DNA of 64,000 nucleotides from Stenotrophomonas sp. UBA7346 (lineage in GTDB: Bacteria; Pseudomonadota; Gammaproteobacteria; Xanthomonadales; Xanthomonadaceae). Below are positions 41,822-53,759 of this stretch, piece after piece. The position numbers and the translations under genes were made by a program. The notes beneath the pieces are model-generated. The model made no database searches, was not told the DNA's origin, and worked only from the letters and a program-made list of their open reading frames with translations. The stretch spans positions 496 through 64,495 of the forward strand of contig DKPB01000059.1 in NCBI GenBank assembly GCA_002471015.1, written 5' to 3'. Position 1 is the first letter of the stretch. Each line of letters begins with the position of its first letter.

Positions 41822-43171
41822 ATGCAGAGCCAAGGTGTATCAGACATTGATGTCCTCGCACTCTCTGTGCGCGACCCCGAGTCCAAGAGGCTTATTCATG
41901 AGGCGATTACTGCCTATCGTGGTGGCGCGTTCCGATCTGCAATCATGTCCACTTGGATATCGGTTGTGTACGACATTTTCTCCAAAGCGAGAGAGCTATC
42001 TGTCCAAGGGGACGCTGCTGCCACTGCATTCATTGCCAAAGTCGACTCTGCAATTAGCTCACAGTCTGTGGCTCAGATGCAGACTATTGAGAGAGAGCTT
42101 CTTGAGTCTGCATGTACCCATATGCAGATGCTGACAAAGCATGAGCACGAGGCGCTGTCTCGCATTCAAAATGACCGAAATCTGTGCGCTCATCCAGCCT
42201 TCGTTACCGACGATGATTTCTTTCAGCCGGTCCCAGATCTAGTCAGAACGCACATTGTTCATGCGCTTCGGCTATTACTCATTCATGCGCCGCTACAAGG
42301 CAAGAGTGCGTTGGCTCGATTCAGGACGGATATTCTCAGTCCGTCCTACCCAACGAGTCGAGATGGCATCCGGGTATTCGTCGTAACAAAATATCTGGGC
42401 AGGGCAAAAGACGTGCTGGTTGCCAACCTGGTAAAGGTGCTTATCAAATCGCTTTTTCTCGATGACTCTGCAGACTTTCTGAGTCGGCGTAGGTTGGTCG
42501 CATGGACACTAAGCGAAGTAGCGAATTCCAAGCCGGCTATCTTTGATGCGACAGCAGTGCCTTTTGTTGGGCCATTCTTTGATGGCATCAATGACGAGAA
42601 GCTGATGGATATTTGCGTGCTCTTGGGCGCGGAGCATCGTTTATGGGATTGGCTATCAGAGGCTACTAAGCTTCGACTGCTTCGATTGATTGAGGATGCA
42701 AGTGTCAACCAGCTTAAGGCGCACCATGTCTTTGATGCTTTCTCGGTCCAACGAGCCGCTGATGCATTGCTTGCCCGCTTCTATGCTTTTAACAAGGATG
42801 AGCAAGTTGAGCTCATAGCGGATAATCCGAGGCGAGAGTTCATCGATCAAGGTATCCGCATATACGCCGATTCCCCAAATTATCGCGAATCTGAGCGGTT
42901 GGGTCAGGCGTTAATTCTGCCACTTGCCGCTAATTTTGCTGCGCAAGATGTGAAAAGACTCCTCGAGGCGGTTCTTGGAAACAGTCAGGTTTCTTATGCG
43001 TCCGGTACGCCAGATGTTCTGCTAGACGTGTTCAGGATCACTCAGCCGCTGCTTGATGAGACTAAGGCTGATTGGCAAGTATTTGTAGACGCCATGACCG
43101 AACAGCACGGCGGGAAGCAAGATGCACATTACTCATGCCCAGCGATTCGCGCACGCCTTTCTGCTGCCTAA
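41822..43171 (+). CDS. HEPN-motif protein inserted in the BREX operon
   Basis: The 449-residue protein is not a standard BREX-3 component. The N-terminal 150 residues are helical. They contain ITAYRGGAFRSAIMSTWISVVYDIF (around residues 29-53; a long helix with a conserved-looking YRGGAFRSA) and a second helix with RNLCAHP (Arg119-His124). RNxxxH is the Rx4-6H signature of HEPN ribonucleases and related toxins. The remaining 300 residues are helical with no known motif. GAGGTG six bases before ATG 41822 sets the start, and a GTG at 41813 is also in frame. Codon use is visibly more AT-rich than in brxC, suggesting separate acquisition. RNase activity is inferred from the motif only. Confidence 0.7.
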   Translation: MQSQGVSDIDVLALSVRDPESKRLIHEAITAYRGGAFRSAIMSTWISVVYDIFSKARELSVQGDAAATAFIAKVDSAISSQSVAQMQTIERELLESACTHMQMLTKHEHEALSRIQNDRNLCAHPAFVTDDDFFQPVPDLVRTHIVHALRLLLIHAPLQGKSALARFRTDILSPSYPTSRDGIRVFVVTKYLGRAKDVLVANLVKVLIKSLFLDDSADFLSRRRLVAWTLSEVANSKPAIFDATAVPFVGPFFDGINDEKLMDICVLLGAEHRLWDWLSEATKLRLLRLIEDASVNQLKAHHVFDAFSVQRAADALLARFYAFNKDEQVELIADNPRREFIDQGIRIYADSPNYRESERLGQALILPLAANFAAQDVKRLLEAVLGNSQVSYASGTPDVLLDVFRITQPLLDETKADWQVFVDAMTEQHGGKQDAHYSCPAIRARLSAA

Positions 43172-43183
43172 AGGATAAACTCA

Positions 43184-45964
43184 GTGACTAATGCACTATT
43201 TTCTGCAGAAAACCAAAGTACACCTGTCGAATGCTTTGGCCATAATTTTCCCAGCGAACACGCGCGGCGCGAGCATTTCACCACGCTGCTGGCCGAGAAG
43301 CTGAAAGATCCGGCGTTCCGAAAGATCGAAGGATTCCCGCAGGGTACGGACGAGGCCATCTTGGCGATGTCGGACCCACCGTACTACACCGCGTGCCCGA
43401 ATCCCTTCCTCGAAGACTTCGTGCGTCACTACGGCAAGCCATACGACCCGAGCGTGAAGTACAGCCGCGAGCCGCAGACTATCGACGTTTCGGTCGGCAA
43501 GACAGACCCAATCTATAAGGCGCACTCGTATCACACGAAGGTACCGCACCTTGCGATCGTCCCGTCGATCCTTCATTACACCCAACCGGGTGACATCGTG
43601 CTGGATGGTTTTGGCGGTTCCGGTATGACCGGAGTCGCGGCGCAGTGGTGCGGCGCTGCCCCGCCAGCGTATCGGCACGAGCTTGAATCAGAGTGGCGGA
43701 AGCAAGGAAAGCCGGCTCCAAAGTGGGGAGCAAGGCGCGTGATTCTTAATGACCTCTCACCGGCAGCCACGTTCATTGAGGCGAACTACAACGTAGCCTG
43801 CAATGCCGAGGAGCTGCTGGCCGAGGCTAATCGCTTGCTTAAGACAATCGAAACAGAAGCCGGCTGGATGTATGAAACAAGGCATACGGACGGAAAGACG
43901 ATAGGCACTATCAACTTCATGGTCTGGAGCGAAGTCTTCAGTTGCCCGGAGTGTGCCGGGGAAATTGTATTCACCGAAGCGGCTCTCAATGAAGAAGAGA
44001 ACGAGGTATCGAAAACGTTTTCGTGTCAGCACTGTGGGGCTGAGCTCACGAAGAGATCGCTAGATAGAATTTTTGAAACGAAGATAGATCCGGTCACGGG
44101 TGAACAATCGCGCATCACAAAATTTGTGCCGTTCCTGATTAACTACAACGTAGGCAGGCAGGAGTTCGTCAAGACCCCGGACCAAGAAGATATTCTTGTT
44201 CTGAATAAAATACTGGGAACCAACCTTCCCGCTTCAATTGCTCCTCGAAAATTTCCTATCGAGAGCATGTATCACGGTAGCCGCCTAAAGCCAAAGGGCT
44301 ATGAGTGGGCACACCAGCTTTACACGCACCGAGCATTGCTAGTGCTCGGATCTCTGGCAAATCACATTGAAAAAGTTACCTCTCCTGACGTTCGGCGGGT
44401 TCTTTATAGCTTGGTTTACCACCAGACGGTGAATGCGAGTCTCCGAAACTCCTATCGGCCAGGGTCCACGTTCGGCAATCGCGCAATCACTGGGGTTTAC
44501 TATGTTTCTTCGATGCCAGCGGAAGCTAGTGTTATCGCGCTGGTGCGGGGTACGGTCAAGCGTTTCAAACAGCTTTGCAAGACACCATGGACAGAATTTT
44601 CTAAGGCGAATGTAGCAATCTCGACAGGTCACGCGGCGAGGCTCTCAGGAATCCCGTCGGGATCTATTGACTACGTGTTTACCGATCCGCCTTTCGGCTC
44701 GAATATCTTCTACGCCGACTTGAATATCGCATACGAAAACTGGATCGGGATCCACTCGACCCCGTCCAACGAGGCAATCATCGACTCCTTCAAGGGCAAG
44801 GGCCTCCCGGAGTATCACGTCTTGATGCGTGAGTGCTTTGCAGAGTACTGCCGCGTGCTGAAGCCAGGGCGCTGGATGACGGTAGTTTTCTCTAATAGCA
44901 AAGCTTCGGTGTGGAATGCGATACAGGTGGCGCTACAGCAAGCTGGATTCGTAGTCGCGGAGGTGACGTCACTCGACAAAGTTCAGGGTAGTTATCGCCA
45001 GGTAACCTCCACGACAGCAGTGAAGCAGGACTTGGTGATCTCTGCCTACAAGCCCAACGGCGGCCTAGAGGATCGCCTCAATCAACATGGCCCAACGGTT
45101 GATTCGGCGTGGGACTTTGTCCAAACTCACTTAAAGCAATTGCCTGCCGTCAAAGTCACCTCAGGCTATCCGCAAGAGTTACTCAACATCGTCGAACGCG
45201 ATCCGCGTCGCATCTACGACCGCATGGCGTCCTGGTTTATCCGACACGGCACAATGGTGCCGATCTCGACGCCGGAGTTTCTGGCTGAGTTGCCTGTTCG
45301 TTTCCGCGAGATGGATGGCATGGTGTTCCTGCCCGACCAACTGGTCGAGTATGAGAAGGCGCGGTCGCGCATACCGCAGGTGAAGCAGGCAGAGTTGTTC
45401 GTTTCCGACGAGCGCAGTGCCATCGACTGGCTGACCAATTTCCTGCTCAAGCGCCCATCAACTCGGTCGGAGATTCACCCCGAGTACATCCCGCAGATTG
45501 GTTCGGCCAAGCGCAAGGGCGAGCTCATTCCGGAATTGGACCAGCTGCTTGAGGACAATTTCTTGCGCTACGACGGTGCTGGAGATGTGCCGAGCCAGAT
45601 CCACAGCTACCTATCGACCAACCACAAGGATCTGCGCGGGCTGGAGAAGAATAGTCCTGCACTGGTGGCCAAGGCCAAGGATCGCTGGTACGTGCCCGAC
45701 CCGAACAAGGCGCAAGACTTGGAGAAGAAGCGCGAGAAGGCGCTGCTGAAGGAATTCGAGACCTACAAGGCCTTCACCGGTCGGAAGATCAAAGAGTCGC
45801 GCCTGGAGGTGCTGCGTGCCGGTTTCCGCGCTGCGTGGGCAGCCAAGGACTACCAGACCATCATCGGCGTTGCCAACAAGCTGCCAGAGGAAACGCTGCA
45901 AGAGGACGAGAAGCTGCTGACGCTCCATGACCTGGCGTTGACCCGTACCGAGGACGGGATCTGA
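43184..45964 (+). CDS. pglX: BREX-3 DNA adenine methyltransferase PglX (DUF1156-like)
   Basis: The 926-residue protein is expected to methylate adenine in the BREX recognition site to mark host DNA. Motifs seen: SDPPYYTACPNPF (residues 63-75), the SAM-binding LDGFGGSGMTG (140-150), a zinc-ribbon-like pair CPEC and CQHC (about 253-286), and a second catalytic-type TDPPFGSNIFYADL near 503. A helical C-terminal region follows. GTG 43184 has AAGGA eight bases upstream, and the next gene starts two bases after its stop. Base composition changes within the gene: both ends are GC-rich, while about 43740-45150 is more AT-rich. Confidence 0.87.
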   Translation: MTNALFSAENQSTPVECFGHNFPSEHARREHFTTLLAEKLKDPAFRKIEGFPQGTDEAILAMSDPPYYTACPNPFLEDFVRHYGKPYDPSVKYSREPQTIDVSVGKTDPIYKAHSYHTKVPHLAIVPSILHYTQPGDIVLDGFGGSGMTGVAAQWCGAAPPAYRHELESEWRKQGKPAPKWGARRVILNDLSPAATFIEANYNVACNAEELLAEANRLLKTIETEAGWMYETRHTDGKTIGTINFMVWSEVFSCPECAGEIVFTEAALNEEENEVSKTFSCQHCGAELTKRSLDRIFETKIDPVTGEQSRITKFVPFLINYNVGRQEFVKTPDQEDILVLNKILGTNLPASIAPRKFPIESMYHGSRLKPKGYEWAHQLYTHRALLVLGSLANHIEKVTSPDVRRVLYSLVYHQTVNASLRNSYRPGSTFGNRAITGVYYVSSMPAEASVIALVRGTVKRFKQLCKTPWTEFSKANVAISTGHAARLSGIPSGSIDYVFTDPPFGSNIFYADLNIAYENWIGIHSTPSNEAIIDSFKGKGLPEYHVLMRECFAEYCRVLKPGRWMTVVFSNSKASVWNAIQVALQQAGFVVAEVTSLDKVQGSYRQVTSTTAVKQDLVISAYKPNGGLEDRLNQHGPTVDSAWDFVQTHLKQLPAVKVTSGYPQELLNIVERDPRRIYDRMASWFIRHGTMVPISTPEFLAELPVRFREMDGMVFLPDQLVEYEKARSRIPQVKQAELFVSDERSAIDWLTNFLLKRPSTRSEIHPEYIPQIGSAKRKGELIPELDQLLEDNFLRYDGAGDVPSQIHSYLSTNHKDLRGLEKNSPALVAKAKDRWYVPDPNKAQDLEKKREKALLKEFETYKAFTGRKIKESRLEVLRAGFRAAWAAKDYQTIIGVANKLPEETLQEDEKLLTLHDLALTRTEDGI

Positions 45965-45966
45965 GC

Positions 45967-48791
<2,825 letters not shown>

Positions 48792-48795
<4 letters not shown>

Positions 48796-50807
48796 GTCGG
48801 TGGTCAGAACGTATTCTCAGCCACTTCACGGCCGATCTCACCCGGCTGTGGGTGGCGTGCGACCCCGACGATGTGCTGCTGGACGAAAAGCTCTTGTCCG
48901 AACTGCGCAGCCGGGGCTTCGAGGTCATGCTGTACGAAGACCCGTTCGCCTTTCGGGCGGAATACGAGGAACGTTATCGCGCAGCCTGGGATCGCGGTGA
49001 GGCGGGGCCAGCGCCTTCGCTGGTTCTGCATCTGCGCAGCGCCGACGCGAATGAGTTGCCGTGGGACATCGTGCACCACGGACGTGTGGTTCGATTGAGC
49101 CTTGCGGAGCTTTTCCCCAGGCTGGCGTACAGCGCGGTACAGCAAGTCGAGCCGGAGCATTTTGCCGGGCTGTTTCACGCCCACCAGACCGAGTTGCAGT
49201 CCGCGCGCGGCGAGAACGAGTCCAAGGACTTCATTCTCGAGCACGTCTACCAACTGACGCCGAGATCCATTCGCAACCCGGTCGACTTCTGGCGTGAGCT
49301 GCTGCGCATGCACTTCGCCAACCGCTCGTTGCCACCCCTGTTCGCCCAGCACGCGGCAAGCATCCTCCAGGGCAAGGGACTGTTCCCGGACCTTCCCGTC
49401 GCCACATGGCTGGCATCCAAGAGCGCGCTGCTGCGCGTGGTGCAGGATGCGTGGTACCGCTATCTGAAGACCCTGGGTCTGGATGGCACGCGCACAGGTG
49501 AACCGCCGCCGCCAGACTACCTCGCCAAGATCGAGATTCCGTTCGTCCACTCCGATGTGCAGGTGCTGGTCGATTCCATGTTCCTCGACGGCAGCTTGCA
49601 TCCGTTGGCGGTGCACAGCGTTCCGGCGGGGATGCCGAGTTGGATCAAGGCCGGCATTGTTCAGGACCCGGCGGCGTTGCAAGCTTTGGTGCTCAAAGGC
49701 ATTGATGGCCTGATCGCAGCGACCCCAACGGCGACCTCTTCGCACAAGGACTGGAGCGAGTTCGCCAAACGCTACGGTGAGATCCTGGCCCGCACGCATG
49801 GTCTGCCGGGCACGGAAGGCAGCGAACACCTGCCGGTGATTCGAGAGCGGATCAAGACCTTGCAGGCGCAATCAGACGAGGGACTGCGAGCCTGGGTCGC
49901 AGCCAAGCATTACGCCGACCTGATCCTGCAGCCGGTGACCAAAGGTCCGGTGATGGTGCACCACGTGCCGCGCTTCTTGCGCCATCGGCGGTCCGCAGGG
50001 GAAAACAAGGTGGCTCTACTGGTATTCGACGGGCTGGCCTTCGACCAGTGGGTGCAGATCCGCGAGCGCCTGATCGCCACCACGAAACGTTTCGCGTTCG
50101 ATGAGGGAACCGCGTTTGCATGGCTGCCGACCGTGACGTCGGTGTCGCGTCAGGCGCTGTTCTCCGGCCTGAAACCGCGTGAGTTCGACGACTCCATCGA
50201 CCGAACGGACAAGGAGGAATCCTTGTGGAAGACGTTCTGGCAGAACGAAGGCGTCAATTCGAATGAGGTGATGTATCGACGCGCGCTGCGTCAGACTCGT
50301 CAGCTCGACGCACTGGAAGCGGATTTGATCGACCGGCGCCCGAAGGTGGTGGGCCTGGTCATCGATGAGGTGGACGATCGGCTCCACAAGGAGCGGTCCA
50401 AGAAGGACGTGGCGATGTGGATCGGCAACTGGCTGACGACCGGTTTCGTCGACCGGTTGTTCTCGCTGCTGCTGGACAAGGGATACCACATCTATCTCAC
50501 GGCGGACCACGGCAACGTGGAGTCCACAGGCGTCGGTAGGCCCAGCCAGGGCGTGATTGCAGAGACGCGCGGCGAGCGAGTCCGGGTCTACAGGAGTGAG
50601 CCGTTGCTGGCTGATTCCGCTGCGGCCTATCCCACCACAGTCAGGTTGGACATCGCTGGACTACCCGCGAACTTCATGCCCCTATTCGCAGGCGGACGAA
50701 CCGCCTTTGTGCCGGAGGGCGAGCAGGTCGTGGTCCACGGCGGGGTGTCGGTCGAAGAGTTGATCGTGCCCTTTGTGAAAATCAGTTATGTGATTGGTAC
50801 CGAATGA
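48792..50807 (+). CDS. pglZ: BREX-3 phosphatase-domain protein PglZ
   Basis: PglZ is the signature BREX protein with an alkaline-phosphatase-superfamily domain. In this 671-residue protein the metal and nucleophile region is ALLVFDGLAFDQWVQIRERL near residue 410, and the downstream ligand motif is YLTADHGNVESTG near 567, with VDEVDDRLH between. Homologues have nuclease or phosphodiesterase-like activity, but the role in BREX is not settled. It overlaps brxHII and brxA by four bases at each end. Confidence 0.9.
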
Positions 50808-51526
50808 ATTCATCAGCCCCAAAAATAGGCTTTGATCGGTTCATTCAGCTTGATTGGGCGGCTGCGGCACTGAATGTTCGTGCAGGCGTGGCTGGGCTAG
50901 ATGATCTGAATGCACTGCTCGATGCAGCCGAGCTTGGCGTGGAAGCCAAGAAGAAAACACGCACCGTCCTGAATCGGTTGTGGCTGGAGCCGCGCGCTGA
51001 ACTGGTTGACTTCGCGGATCGCGGCGCGGCCATCCACCAGACGCAACCAGACATTCCCGTCGCAGCACTGTGCTGGGGCATGTCCGCGGCGACGTACCCG
51101 TTCTTTGGCAAGGTGGCCGAGCTGGTGGGCCGCCTGTCCGCCATTCAGGGCGACTGCGCATCCGCCGAGGTCCATCGGCGCATGAGTGAAACCTATGGGG
51201 AGCGCGAAGGCACCCGGCGTATGACCAACATGGTCATCCAGAGCCAAGCGAGCTGGGGCGCAGTGGAGCGTGTCGAGAAAGGCAAGCGCGTCATCCGGCT
51301 GGCGCCAACAGCGATCGACAACGACGAACTCACTGCCTGGTTGATCGAGGCGGCCGTGCGCTACGCCGGCAAGCCCGTTTCAGTGCCAAGCCTGCAGTCG
51401 CTGCCCGTGCTGTTCCCGTTCAACTTGACGCGGCCCATGGCCTACGTGGTGTCGAACAGCCCGAGCCTCGACCTCCGGTCGGAAGGCCCGAGTAACCAGT
51501 TCGTCGATCTGCGCAGCACGATTTGA
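50804..51526 (+). CDS. brxA: BREX protein BrxA-like
   Basis: The 240-residue protein directly follows pglZ with ATGA overlap, where brxA lies in BREX-3 operons. It is helical with a winged-helix look at the N-terminus (LDDLNALLDAAELGVEAKKKTRTVLNRLW) and ends with PSLDLRSEGPSNQFVDLR. BrxA proteins bind DNA and are needed for phage defence. Assignment rests mainly on position and size. BrxE-like or other small BREX proteins are less likely. Confidence 0.7.
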   Translation: MNSSAPKIGFDRFIQLDWAAAALNVRAGVAGLDDLNALLDAAELGVEAKKKTRTVLNRLWLEPRAELVDFADRGAAIHQTQPDIPVAALCWGMSAATYPFFGKVAELVGRLSAIQGDCASAEVHRRMSETYGEREGTRRMTNMVIQSQASWGAVERVEKGKRVIRLAPTAIDNDELTAWLIEAAVRYAGKPVSVPSLQSLPVLFPFNLTRPMAYVVSNSPSLDLRSEGPSNQFVDLRSTI

Positions 51527-51541
51527 AGAAGAAGGAAGAAT

Positions 51542-53380
51542 ATGGCTCGCATCGAAAACCACAAATACAGTATCGAGGAGGCATTCAGGGAGTGCTTCTA
51601 CATCGTCCCGGACTACCAGCGCGAGTACGTCTGGACGGACAAAGAGGTGCATCAGCTGCTGGAGGACATCGGCGAGCAAATCGACGCGGGCACCACCCGG
51701 GAATACTTTATCGGTACGGTGCTCGTGTCGCCTACCGATCAGAAAAACCACTATGAGGTGATCGACGGCCAACAACGCCTGACCACCTTTTTCCTGCTGC
51801 TGTGCGCATTGAAGCATCTGTTCCAGGGTGAACCACAACGGCAGATGATTGCCGGGCTGATCTCTACCAGCTACGTGGACAGCGACGGCGAGGTACGTAC
51901 CAACCTGAAGCTGGAGCCGCGTTATGAGAGCGCAGGCGAAGTGATGGCCAAGCTGGTAGAGCTGGACGCCGAGCCACAGGCAGTGCGCGCGGGTATACAG
52001 GCTGCTGGCATCTCCAGCTTTGGCTCGCTGGAGAATCTGGTCAACGCCTACAGCACGCTGTATCGCTATCTGAAGGACAACTACGACGACACGGCGAAGC
52101 TGAAGAAGTATTGGGGCTATCTGGCCAACAACGTCGTTTTCATCCAGATTTCCACCGATGTCAGCAGCGCGCTGAAGATCTTCGAGACCATCAACGAGCG
52201 TGGTGTAGGCCTGAACCCAATGGACTTGCTCAAGAACTTGCTGTTCACGCAGGTCAAGCAAACGCAGTTCACTCAGCTCAAGGACGAGTGGAAAAAGATC
52301 ACGAAGCCGCTGGAGAAGGAGAAGGAAAAGCCGCTGCGCTTCCTGCGCTATTTCCTGATGGCCAACTACGTGATCAAGAACGAGCGCGGCGACGCGGTTG
52401 TGCGCGAGGATGAGATCTACGACTGGTTCATCGCCAAGGGCAACGCCGCGCTGTGCGATTACGAAGACAAGCCCTTTGAGTTTGTCCGCAAGGTAATCCG
52501 CAACGTCGAGCACTACCTGGCCTTTGCCAACGGGCTTGGCAATGACGGCAAGCCCAGTTTGGCGATGGACAGCCTCAAGCGGCTGGCCGGTGGCGCATTC
52601 AGCTTGCACTACGTCCTGTTGCTGGCAGCAGCGAACTTTCCGAAGCCGTTGTTCAACCACTTCGTGGCGCAGCTCGAGAGCTTCCTCTTCTACTACATCT
52701 TCACCAAGACGCCAACCAAAGATCTCGAACGCAGTTTTTCCCAATGGGCCGACGAGCTGCGTGCGATTGCGGAGACGACTGACCCGGTGAAACAGAAGGT
52801 TCAGCTGAATGCCTTCGTCGCCGACCGCTTCGAGAAGAACATGGCGGGCAAGTCACAGGAACTGGCCGATGCCCTCAAACGCTTCACTTTGTATTCGATG
52901 CAGCAGTACCGCACGCGCTACCTGCTGGCGCGGCTGACCCAGCACGTCGAGATGGCATTCAGCGGCCTTAAGAACCCAGGCAGTCTCGAGCCCTTTACCA
53001 AGCTGGAGATCGAGCACATCCTGCCCGATAACCCGAAGGCGGAACTGCGTGCCACGTGGGCGGCGGAAAACCCGAATGCGGTCTACGACGACTACAAGAA
53101 CCGGCTGGGCAACCTGGCCTTGCTGGAAAAGCCGATCAACATCGTCGCGGGCAATGACTTCTACGCGGCCAAGCAGGTCGAGTACGGCAAGAGCGGCAAC
53201 TACCTGACCCGCAGTCTGGTGGCGCTGACAGAAGTCGGGCAGAACACGTCCATTTCCAGGATCAACGCCAAGCTCGTGGCTTTTCCAGTCTGGAATGCTA
53301 CGTCCATAGATCAACGCCATGCAATGCTTATTGCTTTGGCTCATGATGTTTGGAAGACAACACCTATTGACGTCTGTTAG
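51542..53380 (+). CDS. GmrSD-like type IV restriction protein (DUF262 + DUF1524)
   Basis: The 612-residue protein has DUF262 at the N-terminus, with PDYQREYVWTDKEV (residues about 23-36) and the nucleotide-binding motif VIDGQQRLTTF near 73. A C-terminal DUF1524 HNH-like nuclease region follows, with LEIEHILPDNP near 489 and NRLGNLALLEKPIN near 520. Fusions of this type cut modified (for example glucosylated hydroxymethylcytosine) phage DNA. In several BREX loci such an enzyme (BrxU type) complements BREX against phages with modified genomes. AGAAGGAAGA before ATG 51542 is a strong ribosome binding site. It is 15 bases after brxA, so part of the operon, and a terminator follows. Confidence 0.88.
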   Translation: MARIENHKYSIEEAFRECFYIVPDYQREYVWTDKEVHQLLEDIGEQIDAGTTREYFIGTVLVSPTDQKNHYEVIDGQQRLTTFFLLLCALKHLFQGEPQRQMIAGLISTSYVDSDGEVRTNLKLEPRYESAGEVMAKLVELDAEPQAVRAGIQAAGISSFGSLENLVNAYSTLYRYLKDNYDDTAKLKKYWGYLANNVVFIQISTDVSSALKIFETINERGVGLNPMDLLKNLLFTQVKQTQFTQLKDEWKKITKPLEKEKEKPLRFLRYFLMANYVIKNERGDAVVREDEIYDWFIAKGNAALCDYEDKPFEFVRKVIRNVEHYLAFANGLGNDGKPSLAMDSLKRLAGGAFSLHYVLLLAAANFPKPLFNHFVAQLESFLFYYIFTKTPTKDLERSFSQWADELRAIAETTDPVKQKVQLNAFVADRFEKNMAGKSQELADALKRFTLYSMQQYRTRYLLARLTQHVEMAFSGLKNPGSLEPFTKLEIEHILPDNPKAELRATWAAENPNAVYDDYKNRLGNLALLEKPINIVAGNDFYAAKQVEYGKSGNYLTRSLVALTEVGQNTSISRINAKLVAFPVWNATSIDQRHAMLIALAHDVWKTTPIDVC

Positions 53381-53401
53381 ATGGTTCTAGTCTTTACGGC
53401 C

Positions 53402-53427
53402 GAAGCCCCTTTATGGGGCTTCTTTTT
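53402..53427 (+). terminator. Terminator of the BREX operon
   Basis: GAAGCCCC (53402-53409), loop TTTAT, GGGGCTTC (53415-53422), five T bases. It lies 21 bases after the last operon stop. Confidence 0.9.
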
Positions 53428-53697
53428 ATATTTGGGTTAGGCTCGATAACTTGAAAAGCCACAACCAAAGTAATTTCAGACACATATCACCCTATTGAAG
53501 CCGGTGGTTGCTGGCCTCGCGTGTAGATGCTCCGCGATGATGCATCTTCGTTGGGTGTGATTGGATGAAAGAAAGATCCGATTGTCTGTACTGTGTTTTG
53601 GTTGTCGCAGCTTCCATCATTGCTGCGGTTGCTCGGTGTGCCCTGTCCTCTGGCAGTGAAGACATCGAACCCATTAATTGATACTGCATTGGCATAC
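53428..53697. other. Non-coding stretch after the BREX operon
   Basis: About 270 bases with no convincing gene on either strand and lower GC than the flanks. It probably contains the promoter for the DUF932-radC-yqaJ group. It marks the junction between the defence operon and the plasmid-like module. Confidence 0.5.
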
Positions 53698-53729
53698 GCA
53701 CAAGGCTCGGCATCGTCCGGGCCTTGTGC
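53698..53729 (+). promoter_or_regulatory. Leader hairpin before the DUF932 gene
   Basis: GCACAAGGC (53698-53706) pairs with GCCTTGTGC (53721-53729), a perfect 9-bp stem with a 14-base loop, followed by GTTTGTG. It ends 30 bases before the start codon and could be an attenuator or a terminator for upstream transcripts. Confidence 0.5.
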
Positions 53730-53759
53730 GTTTGTGTCGTAAGAAGCGAGGGAAATACG

